Positions 52,006-61,361 of a stretch of DNA of 64,000 nucleotides are shown here, one piece after another. The notes under the pieces were generated by a model that did not search any database, had not been told where the DNA came from, and worked only from the letters and a program-made list of their open reading frames with translations. Position numbers and translations under genes: made by a program. Numbering within the stretch: the first letter of the stretch is position 1; the number at the start of each line of letters is the position of its first letter. Source of the DNA: an uncultured Verrucomicrobiota bacterium (GTDB taxonomy: Bacteria; Verrucomicrobiota; Verrucomicrobiia; Verrucomicrobiales; Verrucomicrobiaceae); assembly GCA_903848465.1 (NCBI GenBank), contig CAINGK010000153.1, forward strand, positions 1-64,000, read 5' to 3'.

Positions 52006-52644
52006 CTATTTCTCCACCCAGCGAACGGCTTCCATGAGCAGTTCGCGTGCGGAGGCGAGGCCGAGCTTCTGGCGGATGTTCGCCTTGTGGGCGTCCACCG
52101 TCTTGGCGCTGAGCGCCAGCTTTTCAGCAATGCTGTGGGAGTCGAAGCCGCGTCCGACCATCTCGAAGATTTCGAGCTGACGGTCACTGAGCATGCGGGC
52201 AGGCTCGCCACGGGAACCGCCGCGAGGGCCGCCACCGGAAACGATGCTGCCGAGCAGGGAAGCACTGAAGAAGAAGGAACCAGCGGCCACCTGACGGAGA
52301 CCCTGCAGCACGCGAGTGCTGGCTTCGCCCTTCATCACATAGCCCATGGCACCAGCGCGCAGGCAGCGCTCAGCGTACACATTTTCATCGTGCATCGAGT
52401 ACACCAGCATCTGCATGTTTGGATGGGTAGCACGGAGCTTTTTGATGAGGTCCACTCCACTGCGATCCTTGAGCGTGATGTCGAGAACGACCACGTCAGG
52501 TTTGAGTTTGGCGATCTGCTGCAACGCTGTGTTGGCGTCTTCAGCACTGCCGATGACCTGCATGTCTTCTTGCTGGTCGATTAGTTTCTTAAGCCCTTCG
52601 ATAACGATGGGATGGTCGTCGAGTATATAGATTTTGCTTTTCAC
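52006..52644 (-). CDS. NarL/LuxR-family response regulator
   Basis: 212 residues. Receiver domain 1-120 with Asp9-Asp10, the phosphoacceptor Asp55 (VVVLDITLKDRSG) and Lys105 in GYVMKGEAS; LuxR-type helix-turn-helix 148-205 (LSDRQLEIFEMVGRGFDSHS, then LSAKTVDAHKANIRQKLG). No histidine kinase is adjacent, so it is an orphan here. A Gly-rich linker (GGGPRGGSRGEP) joins the two domains. A terminator follows it, and the ACCCTAAA repeats lie about 100 bases upstream of its start. Confidence 0.93.
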   Translation of the reverse strand: MKSKIYILDDHPIVIEGLKKLIDQQEDMQVIGSAEDANTALQQIAKLKPDVVVLDITLKDRSGVDLIKKLRATHPNMQMLVYSMHDENVYAERCLRAGAMGYVMKGEASTRVLQGLRQVAAGSFFFSASLLGSIVSGGGPRGGSRGEPARMLSDRQLEIFEMVGRGFDSHSIAEKLALSAKTVDAHKANIRQKLGLASARELLMEAVRWVEK

Positions 52645-52744
52645 GGTCCAACTAGAAGACTCATTTTCAAACGAATGTCAAGCCCACGCTCTTAAGAAAG
52701 TTCGAGCCGATAACGCACCTCATTGTTTTTCAATGTTTCAGGGT

Positions 52745-52785
52745 ACCCTAAATCGACCCTAAATGCTCCTGAGACTGACCCTAAA
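52745..52785. promoter_or_regulatory. Three ACCCTAAA boxes phased by 11 and 22 bp
   Basis: ACCCTAAA occurs at 52745-52752, 52756-52763 and 52778-52785. The spacings of 11 and 22 bp keep them on one face of the helix, as expected of a regulator-binding array. They lie about 100-140 bases upstream of the response regulator start (minus strand) and about 70-110 bases before the exbD relic on the plus strand. A GGGTACCC palindrome overlaps the first box. Confidence 0.6.
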
Positions 52786-52852
52786 CACGGGCTTTCTGAG
52801 CCTGAAAATCCCCCAAGATTCCCACTACAGGCACCGTGATGCACCGGACGCC

Positions 52853-52961
52853 ATGAGAGATTACATCCATTCCGACTCCTCTACGCCCGGCTTTCAGATC
52901 GCTCCCATGATCGATGTGGTCTTAGCCGACAGTCTCCTGCTGCTGCGGACGTTCTTTGCGC
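52853..52961 (+). pseudogene. Relic of an exbD-like gene
   Basis: ATG 52853 begins a stretch including DSSTPGFQIAPMIDVV; the phrase GFQ-APMIDVV is the hallmark N-terminus of ExbD/TolR-type proton-channel proteins just before their single membrane helix. After that the frame continues as a worn hydrophobic stretch (SLLLLRTFF) and runs into the next gene. A normal ExbD has about 130 residues, so this is a truncated remnant. It lies directly in front of the PVC cytochrome gene. Confidence 0.6.
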
Positions 52962-55829
52962 ATGTTTCGCTGCTTTCTCTTCCTGCTGCTCTCAGCCAGT
53001 GCCTTCGCTCAGCTCGCCAACAGCCCGCCGGTGCCGCAGTGGCTGGTAGCACCCGAAGCGGGCGCGACCTTCACCCAGGCGGTGAAGCATGAGGGCAAGC
53101 TGCTCAAAGCCGTGCTGCTCGCCGCTAGCGATGCCCCGGTGGAAATCGTGCTCGACGGCAAAAGCATCGCCATCCTCAAAGCCGCCGCGACTGCAACCGG
53201 CACGGACCTCACGCGGCAGCTTGGCGATGGCAAAACGCACCAGCTCGGACTGCGTGTGCCCGGCAAAGCGAAGGCCGCTGCGCTGCTGGAACTCAATGGC
53301 GATCTCGCCGCCGTGCGCTGGATCGTCACCGACGCCACTTGGCAGAACGCCGTGGTTTCAGGCCCCACCGATGCCGATCCGGCCACGAACCCCTTCGATT
53401 TAAAGAAGACCTTCGACGCCTACAACTCCTGGCAGCTCGCCAAACCCGGCGCGCAGAACCAGGCCACCGATCCCGCCATGCTAACCTTGCCACCGGGTTT
53501 CAAAGCGGAGCTGATCCGCTCCGCGCAGCCCGGCGAAGACTCGTGGGTGTCCATGGCCTTCGATCCCCAAGGCCGCATCACACTGGGCAAAGAGAAGAAA
53601 GGCCTGCTGCGCCTCACGCTCAGCGGCAGCGGCGACCAGAAGGTGGAAGTCATCGACGATGAACTGCTGGAGTGTCGAGGGCTGCTGTATGCGCATGGTT
53701 CGCTGTTCGCGAATGCCAACGTCTCCAAGACCCTCTTCCGCCTGACCGATGCCGATGGCGACGGCGTCTTTGAAAAACGTCAGCCCCTCGTCAAAACCGA
53801 AGGCGGCGTGGGTCATGGCCGCAATCACATCAAACTCGGCCCCGATGGCGACATCTACGTGGCGCACGGCAACAACGTGCTTATTCCCAAGAACCTCGAT
53901 CCCGATTCCCCGCTCAAGAACTACGCCAACGATCAGCTCATCCCGAACCCCTGGGACAACAGCATGTTCGACGGCAACGTGGAGCTCCCCGCCGGACACA
54001 TCCTGCGCGTGAAGCCGGATGGCAGCAAGGTCACGCTCCTGGCGGGTGGTTTGCGCAATCCGCTGGACATTGCGTTCAATCACGAAGGCGATCTTTTCAC
54101 CTTCGATGCCGACATGGAGCGCGATGTGGGAACGCCGTGGTACATGCCCACGCGGGTGCTGCAGATTGTGCCCGGTGGCGACTATGGCTGGCGGCGTGGC
54201 ACGGGAAGATTCCCAGCGTGGTATGCCGACACGCTGCCGAGTGTGATTGATATTGGGCTGTCTTCGCCCACGGGGATTTTCTTCGGCTATGGTTCCGACT
54301 TCCCGCAAAAGTATCGTGAGGCGCTCTACATTCTCGACTGGAGCTACGGCCGCATCATCGCCGTGCATTTGAGGCACAGCGGGGCCACCTACACCGCAGA
54401 GCAGGAAACTTTCATTTCTGGAAGGCCGCTCAATGTCACAGACGGCTGCATCGGGCCAGATGGGGCGATGTGGTTCATCACGGGTGGCCGCGGTACCCAA
54501 AGCGGTCTGTATCGGGTCACAACTGCCCATCCAGAGAAGGAAACAAACCCAATAGTCACCAAGTTCTCCCACATCTCTTCGGGAATGTCGCAGGTTCGCG
54601 ATGTGCTTGAGGAACGCATGATTGACATCCCCGGTCTGAGCAAAATGGAACCGAAAGCGGACTTCAAGTATGCCTGGGAACATCTTGGCATTGCAGATCC
54701 TTTCGCACGGCTGGCCGCACGCCGGTGGGTCGAACGCACTCCGGTCACTGAGTGGCGTTCTCATGCCATGGCAGAGAGCAGCGACAAACGTGCGATCACC
54801 GCATTGCTCGCGTTGGCACGCGAGGGAGAAAAGGCCGATCTGGAACCGATCCTGACCAAGGTCATGCAAGCTGCGCCCAAGCCCACGCTGGATGCCTTGC
54901 GCGTCATCGCGGTCTCCATCGCACGTTATGGGGAGCCAGCCGACAAGGCAGCTTTGATGAAATGGGCGGCTTATCCTGCGAACGAAACCTTTCTCAATCG
55001 CGAACTCTGCCGCCTGCTCGTCTATCTCAAATCCCCCACGGTTATCGAAAAAACGATGCCGCTTCTCCAAGCAGCCACGACCTCTGAGGACCTGCTCTAC
55101 TACCCGTTCATGCTGCGCTATCTCAAAGACGGTTGGACGCTGGAGCAGCGGAAGATCGCGTTTGAGGCGCTGAACAAGGCGGAGAAAATGAACGGGGCCT
55201 CCACCTTCTTCAAAGCGATCAGCGACACACGCAGCGAACTGGCGGCGGCGCTGAAACCGGAGGAGGCCACGCAGCTTGCTGCGGTGATCCAGCCCGCGAA
55301 ACCTACCGTGCTCTCCGCGCATGCGCTGCCGGGGCATTCGTTCAAGAACTGGACGCTGGAAGACCTGGCCCCGCTGCTGGTGAAGATGGATGCCAAGACC
55401 CGCAACCGCGACAGCGCGAAGGATGCGCTCATTCGTGCGCAGTGCGTGTTCTGCCATAAGGTGAGCAACGACCCCACCCTGCCTGCGGGCGTCTTCGGCC
55501 CGGACCTCGTGCAGGTCTCCGCGCGCTTCAACCGCCGCGACCTGCTGGATCACATTCTGAATCCCTCCAAATTCATCGACGAAAAATTCCGCTACGTGAC
55601 GGTGAAGACGAGCGATGGCAAAACGATCACCGGCAGCCTGGAGAGCGAGGACGATGAGCGCGTGGTGCTGCGGGCCAATCCCCTCGCTCCCGACAAAAGC
55701 GAAATCGCCAAGGCGATGATCAAGGAGCGCAGCGTGTCCGAGATTTCGCCCATGCCCGTGGGATTGCTCAACACTCTGAAGGCGGAACAGATCCTCGATC
55801 TGTTGGCGTGGTTTGAGACGATGAAGTGA
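52962..55829 (+). CDS. PVC-type beta-propeller / cytochrome c protein
   Basis: 955 residues from ATG 52962 (a TTG two codons earlier is possible). Signal peptide MFRCFLFLLLSASAFAQ. A beta-propeller (LPPGFKAELIRSAQPGEDSW, FRLTDADGDGVFEKRQ, GGLRNPLDIAFNHEGDLFTF, VPGGDYGWRRGTG, SPTGIFFGYGSDFP, YILDWSYGRI), then helical repeats, and a C-terminal heme domain with CVFCH near residue 828 and FGPDLVQVSARFNRRDLLDH. Predicted periplasmic sugar dehydrogenase; substrate unknown. It differs from the copy at 16677 in the N-terminal 140 residues, which form an extra domain here. Confidence 0.9.
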   Translation: MFRCFLFLLLSASAFAQLANSPPVPQWLVAPEAGATFTQAVKHEGKLLKAVLLAASDAPVEIVLDGKSIAILKAAATATGTDLTRQLGDGKTHQLGLRVPGKAKAAALLELNGDLAAVRWIVTDATWQNAVVSGPTDADPATNPFDLKKTFDAYNSWQLAKPGAQNQATDPAMLTLPPGFKAELIRSAQPGEDSWVSMAFDPQGRITLGKEKKGLLRLTLSGSGDQKVEVIDDELLECRGLLYAHGSLFANANVSKTLFRLTDADGDGVFEKRQPLVKTEGGVGHGRNHIKLGPDGDIYVAHGNNVLIPKNLDPDSPLKNYANDQLIPNPWDNSMFDGNVELPAGHILRVKPDGSKVTLLAGGLRNPLDIAFNHEGDLFTFDADMERDVGTPWYMPTRVLQIVPGGDYGWRRGTGRFPAWYADTLPSVIDIGLSSPTGIFFGYGSDFPQKYREALYILDWSYGRIIAVHLRHSGATYTAEQETFISGRPLNVTDGCIGPDGAMWFITGGRGTQSGLYRVTTAHPEKETNPIVTKFSHISSGMSQVRDVLEERMIDIPGLSKMEPKADFKYAWEHLGIADPFARLAARRWVERTPVTEWRSHAMAESSDKRAITALLALAREGEKADLEPILTKVMQAAPKPTLDALRVIAVSIARYGEPADKAALMKWAAYPANETFLNRELCRLLVYLKSPTVIEKTMPLLQAATTSEDLLYYPFMLRYLKDGWTLEQRKIAFEALNKAEKMNGASTFFKAISDTRSELAAALKPEEATQLAAVIQPAKPTVLSAHALPGHSFKNWTLEDLAPLLVKMDAKTRNRDSAKDALIRAQCVFCHKVSNDPTLPAGVFGPDLVQVSARFNRRDLLDHILNPSKFIDEKFRYVTVKTSDGKTITGSLESEDDERVVLRANPLAPDKSEIAKAMIKERSVSEISPMPVGLLNTLKAEQILDLLAWFETMK

Positions 55830-55869
55830 GCACAGTTGACACCGCGCGCCGCGCACTCATAATCGCAGC

Positions 55870-56280
55870 ATGCCCTCCCGCCCCGAAGTCTCGCTACTGC
55901 CGCGCATCGCGCGGCTGGTGGTCGTGGCGGCGATCTGTCTTTCGCTCGGCATGCACTGGGCGTTGCTGCAGGGCATCGCGTGGACGGGGATGCTGATCTC
56001 CTTTGCGCGTGAAGGCGCGGTGATCGAGGCGGTGCAGAAGACTTTCGATGGGCAGCACGGCTGCGCCTTGTGCCACAAGGTCAAGGAAGGCCGCCAGTCC
56101 AACCCCGAGCAGCCGCAGCAAACGGGGAATAGCATGCAGAAGATCAACGCCGTGCTGGTGGAGGTCACGACCCTGGTCACTCCCGCAGCAGCTACATTTT
56201 CATTCGTGCCGCTGCACGAGTTGTTAGTCCACCGCAGCGAACTGCCGGAGACGCCACCGCCACGACGCGGGCTGGCTTGA
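55870..56280 (+). CDS. Small CxxC membrane protein, paralogue 1
   Basis: 136 residues. N-terminal membrane helix (about 12-41), then the motif QHGCALCHKVKEGRQS with Cys65 and Cys68, a linker, and a tail ending PPPRRG. The same layout recurs at 57643. Members with such a CxLC motif after one helix recall the DUF2946 family, found beside copper TonB receptors, but I cannot confirm the family. The Cys pair may bind copper. It starts 41 bases after the PVC cytochrome gene. Confidence 0.72.
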   Translation: MPSRPEVSLLPRIARLVVVAAICLSLGMHWALLQGIAWTGMLISFAREGAVIEAVQKTFDGQHGCALCHKVKEGRQSNPEQPQQTGNSMQKINAVLVEVTTLVTPAAATFSFVPLHELLVHRSELPETPPPRRGLA

Positions 56281-56412
56281 TTGACCGACTGGCTTTTTGA
56301 AAAGCCGATGTCCGACTCTGCGCGGGGCTTCAGCCCTGCATGACCATTCCTGCCTGCCGTGCATTCATGCGGCCACCTTTGTTAAGCAACACCCCTTTTC
56401 CACCCTCGTTTT

Positions 56413-57435
56413 ATGACCCCTTTTGCTGTTTGCCTCCGTGCCACGCCGGCACCCCAAGTTCATTCTCATTCACGTACTCGTGCCTTGCTGGTCATTTTGA
56501 CCACGCTTTGCCTCCTCCTCTCTGCCCCCGCTGTGTTTGGCTGCGCCAGTTGCGGCTGCATGCTGGGGCCAGGCTACACTCCCGGCTGGGAAAGCCAGGG
56601 CTTGGCCGCCAATGACGGCTTTCGCTTCGATCTCCGCTACGATTTCCTGAATCAAAATCAGGTGCGCGCCGGTTCGGGTACGGTCGGCACCTGGCCGATC
56701 TCCCCGCACGAGCAGGAGCTGTACACCAAGACCCAGAGCCTCAACCTCACCTACGACTACAGCAAAGGCCCGTGGGGAGCCAACGTGCAACTGCCCTACC
56801 TTGATCGTACTCATGCCACCAACGGCACCAACTACGACGGCACCGATGCCGGCACCTCCAACAAGACCGGCTTTGGCGATATCAAGGTTATCGGACGCTG
56901 GATGGGGCTGCTGAAAAACCGCAGCCTGGGCCTCCAGCTTGGATTGAAACTGCCCACCGGCGAGTTTCGTCAGAACTTCAACGGCGGTGCCATTGCTGGC
57001 AATCCCTTGGATCGTGGCCTGCAAATGGGCACCGGGACGACGGACCTGATCGTGGGAGCCTTCCATTTTGCCAACATCGCCAAGGACTGGAACTACTTCT
57101 CCCAAGCCGTGGCGGACCTGCCGCTGGCTAGCCGCGAAGGGTATATTCCAGGCAACTCACTCTCCACCAATTTGGCCCTGCGCTACCACCACTTCCCCAA
57201 GTTTGTCCCGCAGTTGCAGTTCAATGCGCGCTTCCTCGCTCGTGATCACGGCATCAACGCCTCCCCCGCAGACAGCGGCGGCACCACCATCTATGTGAGT
57301 CCTGGTTTCACCTTCAACATCGCCAAGAATGTGTACCACTACGTGTTCTTCCAGTTGCCCATTTATCAGTACCTGAATGGCTACCAGTTGGCACCGCACT
57401 ACACGCTGTCGGTGGGCACACGTTTCGTGTTCTGA
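56413..57435 (+). CDS. Outer-membrane beta-barrel with N-terminal Cys cluster
   Basis: 340 residues. Signal-like hydrophobic segment (24-43), then CASCGC (Cys44, 47, 49), then alternating beta strands (FRFDLRYDFLNQNQVRAGSG, WGANVQLPYLDR, GLQLGLKLPTGEF) and a final Phe, the pattern of a small outer-membrane transporter. In known genomes similar proteins starting with CASCGC stand near metal-handling genes; this is from memory of the pattern. It lies between the two CxxC paralogues. Confidence 0.78.
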   Translation: MTPFAVCLRATPAPQVHSHSRTRALLVILTTLCLLLSAPAVFGCASCGCMLGPGYTPGWESQGLAANDGFRFDLRYDFLNQNQVRAGSGTVGTWPISPHEQELYTKTQSLNLTYDYSKGPWGANVQLPYLDRTHATNGTNYDGTDAGTSNKTGFGDIKVIGRWMGLLKNRSLGLQLGLKLPTGEFRQNFNGGAIAGNPLDRGLQMGTGTTDLIVGAFHFANIAKDWNYFSQAVADLPLASREGYIPGNSLSTNLALRYHHFPKFVPQLQFNARFLARDHGINASPADSGGTTIYVSPGFTFNIAKNVYHYVFFQLPIYQYLNGYQLAPHYTLSVGTRFVF

Positions 57436-57498
57436 GCCTTGCTGTGCCACGCTCTCTCCAGCTAGGGGAAGAGCCGTTTTCCATCACTTCGCAGCCAT

Positions 57499-57519
57499 CA
57501 TGATCCCGCCGGGATCATG
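57499..57519. repeat. Short perfect hairpin CATGATCCC-GCC-GGGATCATG
   Basis: Two 9-base arms over a GCC loop, about 60 bases after the beta-barrel stop. It resembles the small hairpin GATCCCTCCGGGATC at 38648. It could serve as a transcript end, though no T run follows. Confidence 0.75.
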
Positions 57520-57642
57520 CCACACTTTCTGGTGAGCAGTGTTCCGCAGCTTGTGCTGCGTTCTCATCAGAGGCCCCCGTCCGGTGGGTATCCGGGCGGG
57601 GGCAACTCTTTTGCCTCTTTGAATCAAGGCAGTTCACTCAGC

Positions 57643-58050
57643 ATGCTCCGCCGCGCCGCACGCCTCCTCCTTGTTGCCATCCTGATGTTTTCCATCGGGC
57701 TGCACTGGATCGTGCTGCAATCCGCCGCCTGGGCGGGCATGATCGTCACCTACGCGGTGCAGGAAGGTTCTCTCATAGATGGCGTGAGCCAGACCTTTGA
57801 CAACGCGCACCCCTGCCCGCTCTGCTGTGCCATCAAGCAAGGCAGGCAGTCCGAAAAGAAGGAAACCAAGCAGACCGAGCAGAAAAAGAAGCTCGACCTT
57901 TCGCTGGGCCTTTTCAGCCGGGTAATCCTCACGCCACCCTGTCCGACAGTCTCACCGCCGTTGCCCGATTTTCCCCACGGCATCGCACGCCGTACCAAGC
58001 CGCCAAGCCCGCCGCCACGACGCGGCAGCAGCCACTCTGCTCTGGGTTGA
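57643..58050 (+). CDS. Small CxxC membrane protein, paralogue 2
   Basis: 135 residues from ATG 57643. N-terminal helix (6-37), then HPCPLCCAIKQGRQS (Cys58, Cys61, Cys62), a Lys-rich stretch (SEKKETKQTEQKKK), and a tail ending PPPRRG. It shares with the 55870 gene the helix, the CxLC motif followed by K-x-GRQS, and the PPPRRG tail, so the two arose by duplication. It stands 208 bases before the TonB-dependent receptor. Function unknown; metal binding likely. Confidence 0.75.
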   Translation: MLRRAARLLLVAILMFSIGLHWIVLQSAAWAGMIVTYAVQEGSLIDGVSQTFDNAHPCPLCCAIKQGRQSEKKETKQTEQKKKLDLSLGLFSRVILTPPCPTVSPPLPDFPHGIARRTKPPSPPPRRGSSHSALG

Positions 58051-58258
58051 GCACTACAGACGCACTCGCAGCCTGAACTCTCAGGCCGCTGCGCTTGGCT
58101 TCATGCACCACCACCGTACGGGCCGTAGGCCCTGCGGGGAACGCGCATGGCATATCCCCGTCATCCCAGACTACACGCCCCATCACGCCTAGACCGGACA
58201 CTCATGGCGTGAGGGTTTCCTCCATGTGCCCTGTTTCATTCCTTTTCTCTCTTCAAGC
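58051..58258. other. Leader region of the TonB-dependent receptor
   Basis: 208 bases without a gene. A small hairpin GGGCCGTAGGCCC is present at about 58119-58131. I looked for a cobalamin or other riboswitch and saw none. It probably carries a promoter for the receptor. Confidence 0.4.
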
Positions 58259-60457
58259 ATGCTTGTTTCTACTTTTTTCGCGCGCATTTCCCGCACCAAA
58301 CTTCTGACGGCGGCCGCTTTGCTGGCCGTTTCCCCCGCGTTTTCTCAAAGCACTCCCGCCCCTCAGCCAGTCGAAGCCAAGGCCGATCCCAAGATTGATC
58401 CCAAGGTCACGACCAAGGCCAAACCTACCGCCGTCAGTCTAGCAAACCAGGAGCCCAAAGAGCTGCCGGCCATCATCATCACCGCGCAGCAGGACCCTTT
58501 CTTGTATCCGTACGCCAACTCAACCACGCGCTCTGAGATCCCGCTGCGCCAGCTACCCCAGTCCGTGCAGGTCCTCACGCGAAAGCTGATGGACAACCAG
58601 CTCTCCCAAAATCCGGGGGATGTGGTGAAAAACTTCAGCGGCGTGGTGGGCACCGACTGGCGTGAGATGAACAACATCCAGAACTTCATCCGGGGCTTTC
58701 AGTCCGCGCCGTATCTGGACAGCTTCCAGCTCTACTATCCTGGCCCTGCCACGGAAACGCTGATCAACACAGAGCGCGTGGAAGTCGTCAAAGGCCCCAC
58801 CGGCACGATGTTCGGCGGCGCGGCGGGCGGCCCGCTGGGCGGCCTGCTGAACTTCGTTTCAAAGCGGCCTGAAAAAGAAGCGCATTACATGATGGGCATG
58901 AACGCCAGCAGCTGGGGAGGCTATGGCAACATCTGGGACATCAACCAGCCGCTCGACGACAAGGGCCGCGTGCTCTTCCGCATCACTGGAGATGTGCGCG
59001 AGATACGGGATGTGAACTCCTACATCAGAGGCCACCTCACCAGCTTCTTCCCCACCCTGGCCATTGCTCTCAGTGATGACACCACGCTGACGCTGCGCGG
59101 GCGCTACACCGACCGCTCGCAGACGGACTACAGCGGGCTGCCCGCCAGCGGCACGGTGAACCCCGGCACCTTCACCTTTGGTCGCTACGACATTTTCCGC
59201 GCCGAAGGCCAGCCCGCGACTTCCAACAAGAACCGCACCCTGAGCGCCGAACTGAAGCACAGCTTCAACAGCGACTGGAACTTCATCCTCGAAGCGAACT
59301 ACATGGACTGGAACTTCGACCAGTCCTCCGTCTGGCCGAGCTTTGTCGCCGCTCCGGTCGGCACGATCTATCCGGTGGATTCAGCCCAGTTGGTGCAGCA
59401 ACTGCGAACCTTTGCCTTCAATGCGCGGGTGAACGGCAAGTTTGATACCGGAGCCATCAAGCACACCCTGACCGTGGGCATGGACTATGACCACACCATG
59501 GACCCTGGTGTGATGTACTACAATCCAGCCTTCGGCGCGATCAATGTCAGCAATCCGAGCTATCCGGCCTGGGCCGGCAACGGCTTCGCTCTCATCGATC
59601 AGCACAACGACTATCAGACCATCGCTGGCTTTCTCCAGGACCAGATCACCTTTGCGGAGAGGTTTCACCTCATGGGGTCCATGCGCTACAGCAACCTCAG
59701 AGTCCACGATGTGGAAAAGGTCCAGGGCATCGACACCGTTCTGGACAATCATCGCATCACCGGCAGGGCAGGGGCTTCGGTGGATGTGACGAGCTGGGTG
59801 ACCGCCTTTGCTGGCTGGGGCCAAGGATTTCAGGCACCGGTTGGCATTGCCCTCGCGGGTCCAAAGAAAGTCATCAACGGAGAGCAGTGGGAGGCGGGCT
59901 TTAAATTTGAGGTCACCAAAAGGCTGCAGGGCTCGCTGGCGTGGTTTCATAACGACCGTACGAATGTGCCCGTGTCCATCCCCGGCAGTCTGCTCAGCGC
60001 CCAGTCCGGCAAGCAGCGGGCACAGGGCATTGAAGCCGACCTCGTCTGGCAGCTTGCCTCTGAGTTCAGCGTGCTCATGAACTATGCCTTCCAGGACGCC
60101 AGGATCGTCTCGGACACGACGTTGCCTTCTGGCAACCGCCTAGCACGCATCCCGCAGCATTCGGGCCGCATCGCGCTGCGGTTTGACCGCAAAGATGGTT
60201 ACTTCAAAGGATTCGGCGCTGGTCTGGGAGTCACGATGGCCACCGCTCGTCCAGGTGATAACGCCAACACCTTTTCCACTCCAGCTTACGCGACGGTGGA
60301 TGCGCAGCTCAGTTACACTCGTGGCCCTGCGACGGTTTCGGTCGGCATCCAGAACCTTCTGGATACACGCTACTACCAGCCCTTCGCGTTTTTCAACGGC
60401 TCCGTAGCTCCCAACGCACCCTTCAACGTCTTCTGCCAGGCCACGGTGCGCTATTAA
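58259..60457 (+). CDS. TonB-dependent receptor (siderophore-type)
   Basis: 732 residues from ATG 58259. Signal peptide (about 1-35), TonB-box region, then plug domain (about 75-205: LRQLPQSVQVLTRKLMDN, NINTERVEVVKGPT type motif as ETLINTERVEVVKGPTGTMF) and a 22-strand barrel ending in FNVFCQATVRY with the C-terminal aromatic. Takes up a metal complex across the outer membrane with energy from TonB/ExbBD, none of which is intact in the window. The neighbours (DJ-1-like, cytochrome c, SCO, HMA) make copper or a copper complex a plausible ligand. Confidence 0.93.
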   Translation: MLVSTFFARISRTKLLTAAALLAVSPAFSQSTPAPQPVEAKADPKIDPKVTTKAKPTAVSLANQEPKELPAIIITAQQDPFLYPYANSTTRSEIPLRQLPQSVQVLTRKLMDNQLSQNPGDVVKNFSGVVGTDWREMNNIQNFIRGFQSAPYLDSFQLYYPGPATETLINTERVEVVKGPTGTMFGGAAGGPLGGLLNFVSKRPEKEAHYMMGMNASSWGGYGNIWDINQPLDDKGRVLFRITGDVREIRDVNSYIRGHLTSFFPTLAIALSDDTTLTLRGRYTDRSQTDYSGLPASGTVNPGTFTFGRYDIFRAEGQPATSNKNRTLSAELKHSFNSDWNFILEANYMDWNFDQSSVWPSFVAAPVGTIYPVDSAQLVQQLRTFAFNARVNGKFDTGAIKHTLTVGMDYDHTMDPGVMYYNPAFGAINVSNPSYPAWAGNGFALIDQHNDYQTIAGFLQDQITFAERFHLMGSMRYSNLRVHDVEKVQGIDTVLDNHRITGRAGASVDVTSWVTAFAGWGQGFQAPVGIALAGPKKVINGEQWEAGFKFEVTKRLQGSLAWFHNDRTNVPVSIPGSLLSAQSGKQRAQGIEADLVWQLASEFSVLMNYAFQDARIVSDTTLPSGNRLARIPQHSGRIALRFDRKDGYFKGFGAGLGVTMATARPGDNANTFSTPAYATVDAQLSYTRGPATVSVGIQNLLDTRYYQPFAFFNGSVAPNAPFNVFCQATVRY

Positions 60458-60476
60458 ATCCAAAAACCTGAATCCC

Positions 60477-61295
60477 ATGAACACCGAGCGTCGTGAATTT
60501 TTACGCCAACTCACCTGCGTGCTGCCCGGCTTTGCCGCCCTGGCACAAACTGCCAGCGCACAGGCACCGGCACAGGCTGCAGCACCTGACCATGACATGT
60601 CCGCCATGCCGCCTAGCTGGACGGGCCATGAAGTGATCGTGCAGGTGCTTTACCCACAGTTCACGGCGCTCGATCTCATCGGTCCGCATCACTTTCTGTC
60701 ATCCCTGATGGGAGCCAAAGTGCTGCTGGCCGCCAAGAGCCTGGAGCTCGTCAGCTCAGATGCGGGTGTGAAGATCATGCCCGACATCACCTTTGCCAAC
60801 TGCCCGGCGGCGCTGGATCTGCTCTGTGTGCCCGGTGGCTCATCAGGCACGCTGGCCGCCATGCAGGATGCGGAGACGATGGCTTTCATCCGCAAGGCCG
60901 GAGCTGCGGCGAAAGTCGTCTCCTCCGTCTGCACCGGCTCACTCATCCTCGGCGCCGCAGGTCTGCTGCAAGGCAGGAAGGCCACCTCCCACTGGCTGGT
61001 GAAAGACCTTCTGCCTCTCTTCGGTGCCACGCCCTCCAATGACCGCGTGGTGGAGGATGGCAAGGTCATCACGGCTGCCGGTGTCACTGCCGGCATGGAC
61101 TTTGGTCTGCACATGTCCATGAAATGGCGCGATCGCGAATACACGGACTGCCTGGCCCTACTGGCCGAGTACGACCCACACCCACCCACGACGGCGGGTG
61201 ACCCAACCAAAGCACCCGCCAAAACCAGACAGCTCGTGGCGGACATGTTCACGGGCTTTCGCCAGAAGGTGGAGGCCATCGGCAAAGGCGGCTGA
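60477..61295 (+). CDS. Exported DJ-1/PfpI-family protein resembling isonitrile hydratase
   Basis: 272 residues. Tat-like leader (TERREFLRQL, then LAQTASAQA). The DJ-1 fold is clear: VLYPQFTALDLIGPHHF (with Asp66), DLLCVPGGSSG, and the nucleophile Cys152 in SSVCTGSLILGAAGLLQGR followed by ATSHW. That stretch is characteristic of the ThiJ/PfpI subgroup that contains isonitrile hydratase, which turns isonitriles to N-formamides. Here it is exported and follows the receptor by 19 bases. Its activity is inferred from these motifs only. Confidence 0.85.
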   Translation: MNTERREFLRQLTCVLPGFAALAQTASAQAPAQAAAPDHDMSAMPPSWTGHEVIVQVLYPQFTALDLIGPHHFLSSLMGAKVLLAAKSLELVSSDAGVKIMPDITFANCPAALDLLCVPGGSSGTLAAMQDAETMAFIRKAGAAAKVVSSVCTGSLILGAAGLLQGRKATSHWLVKDLLPLFGATPSNDRVVEDGKVITAAGVTAGMDFGLHMSMKWRDREYTDCLALLAEYDPHPPTTAGDPTKAPAKTRQLVADMFTGFRQKVEAIGKGG

Positions 61296-61361
61296 AGCAC
61301 GCCCCCACAGCACCCTCATTCAATCACTTGTTCAAAAATATCACCCCCCAACTTATCATTC

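Noticed and set aside
53481..55856. A 791-codon frame on the - strand opposite the PVC cytochrome
   Set aside because: It lies entirely inside a gene with clear motifs; composition (Arg/His-rich) is that of an antisense shadow in GC-rich DNA.
58051..58258. Cobalamin riboswitch before the TonB-dependent receptor
   Set aside because: No B12 box or matching hairpin set was found; the neighbouring genes point to copper, not cobalamin.
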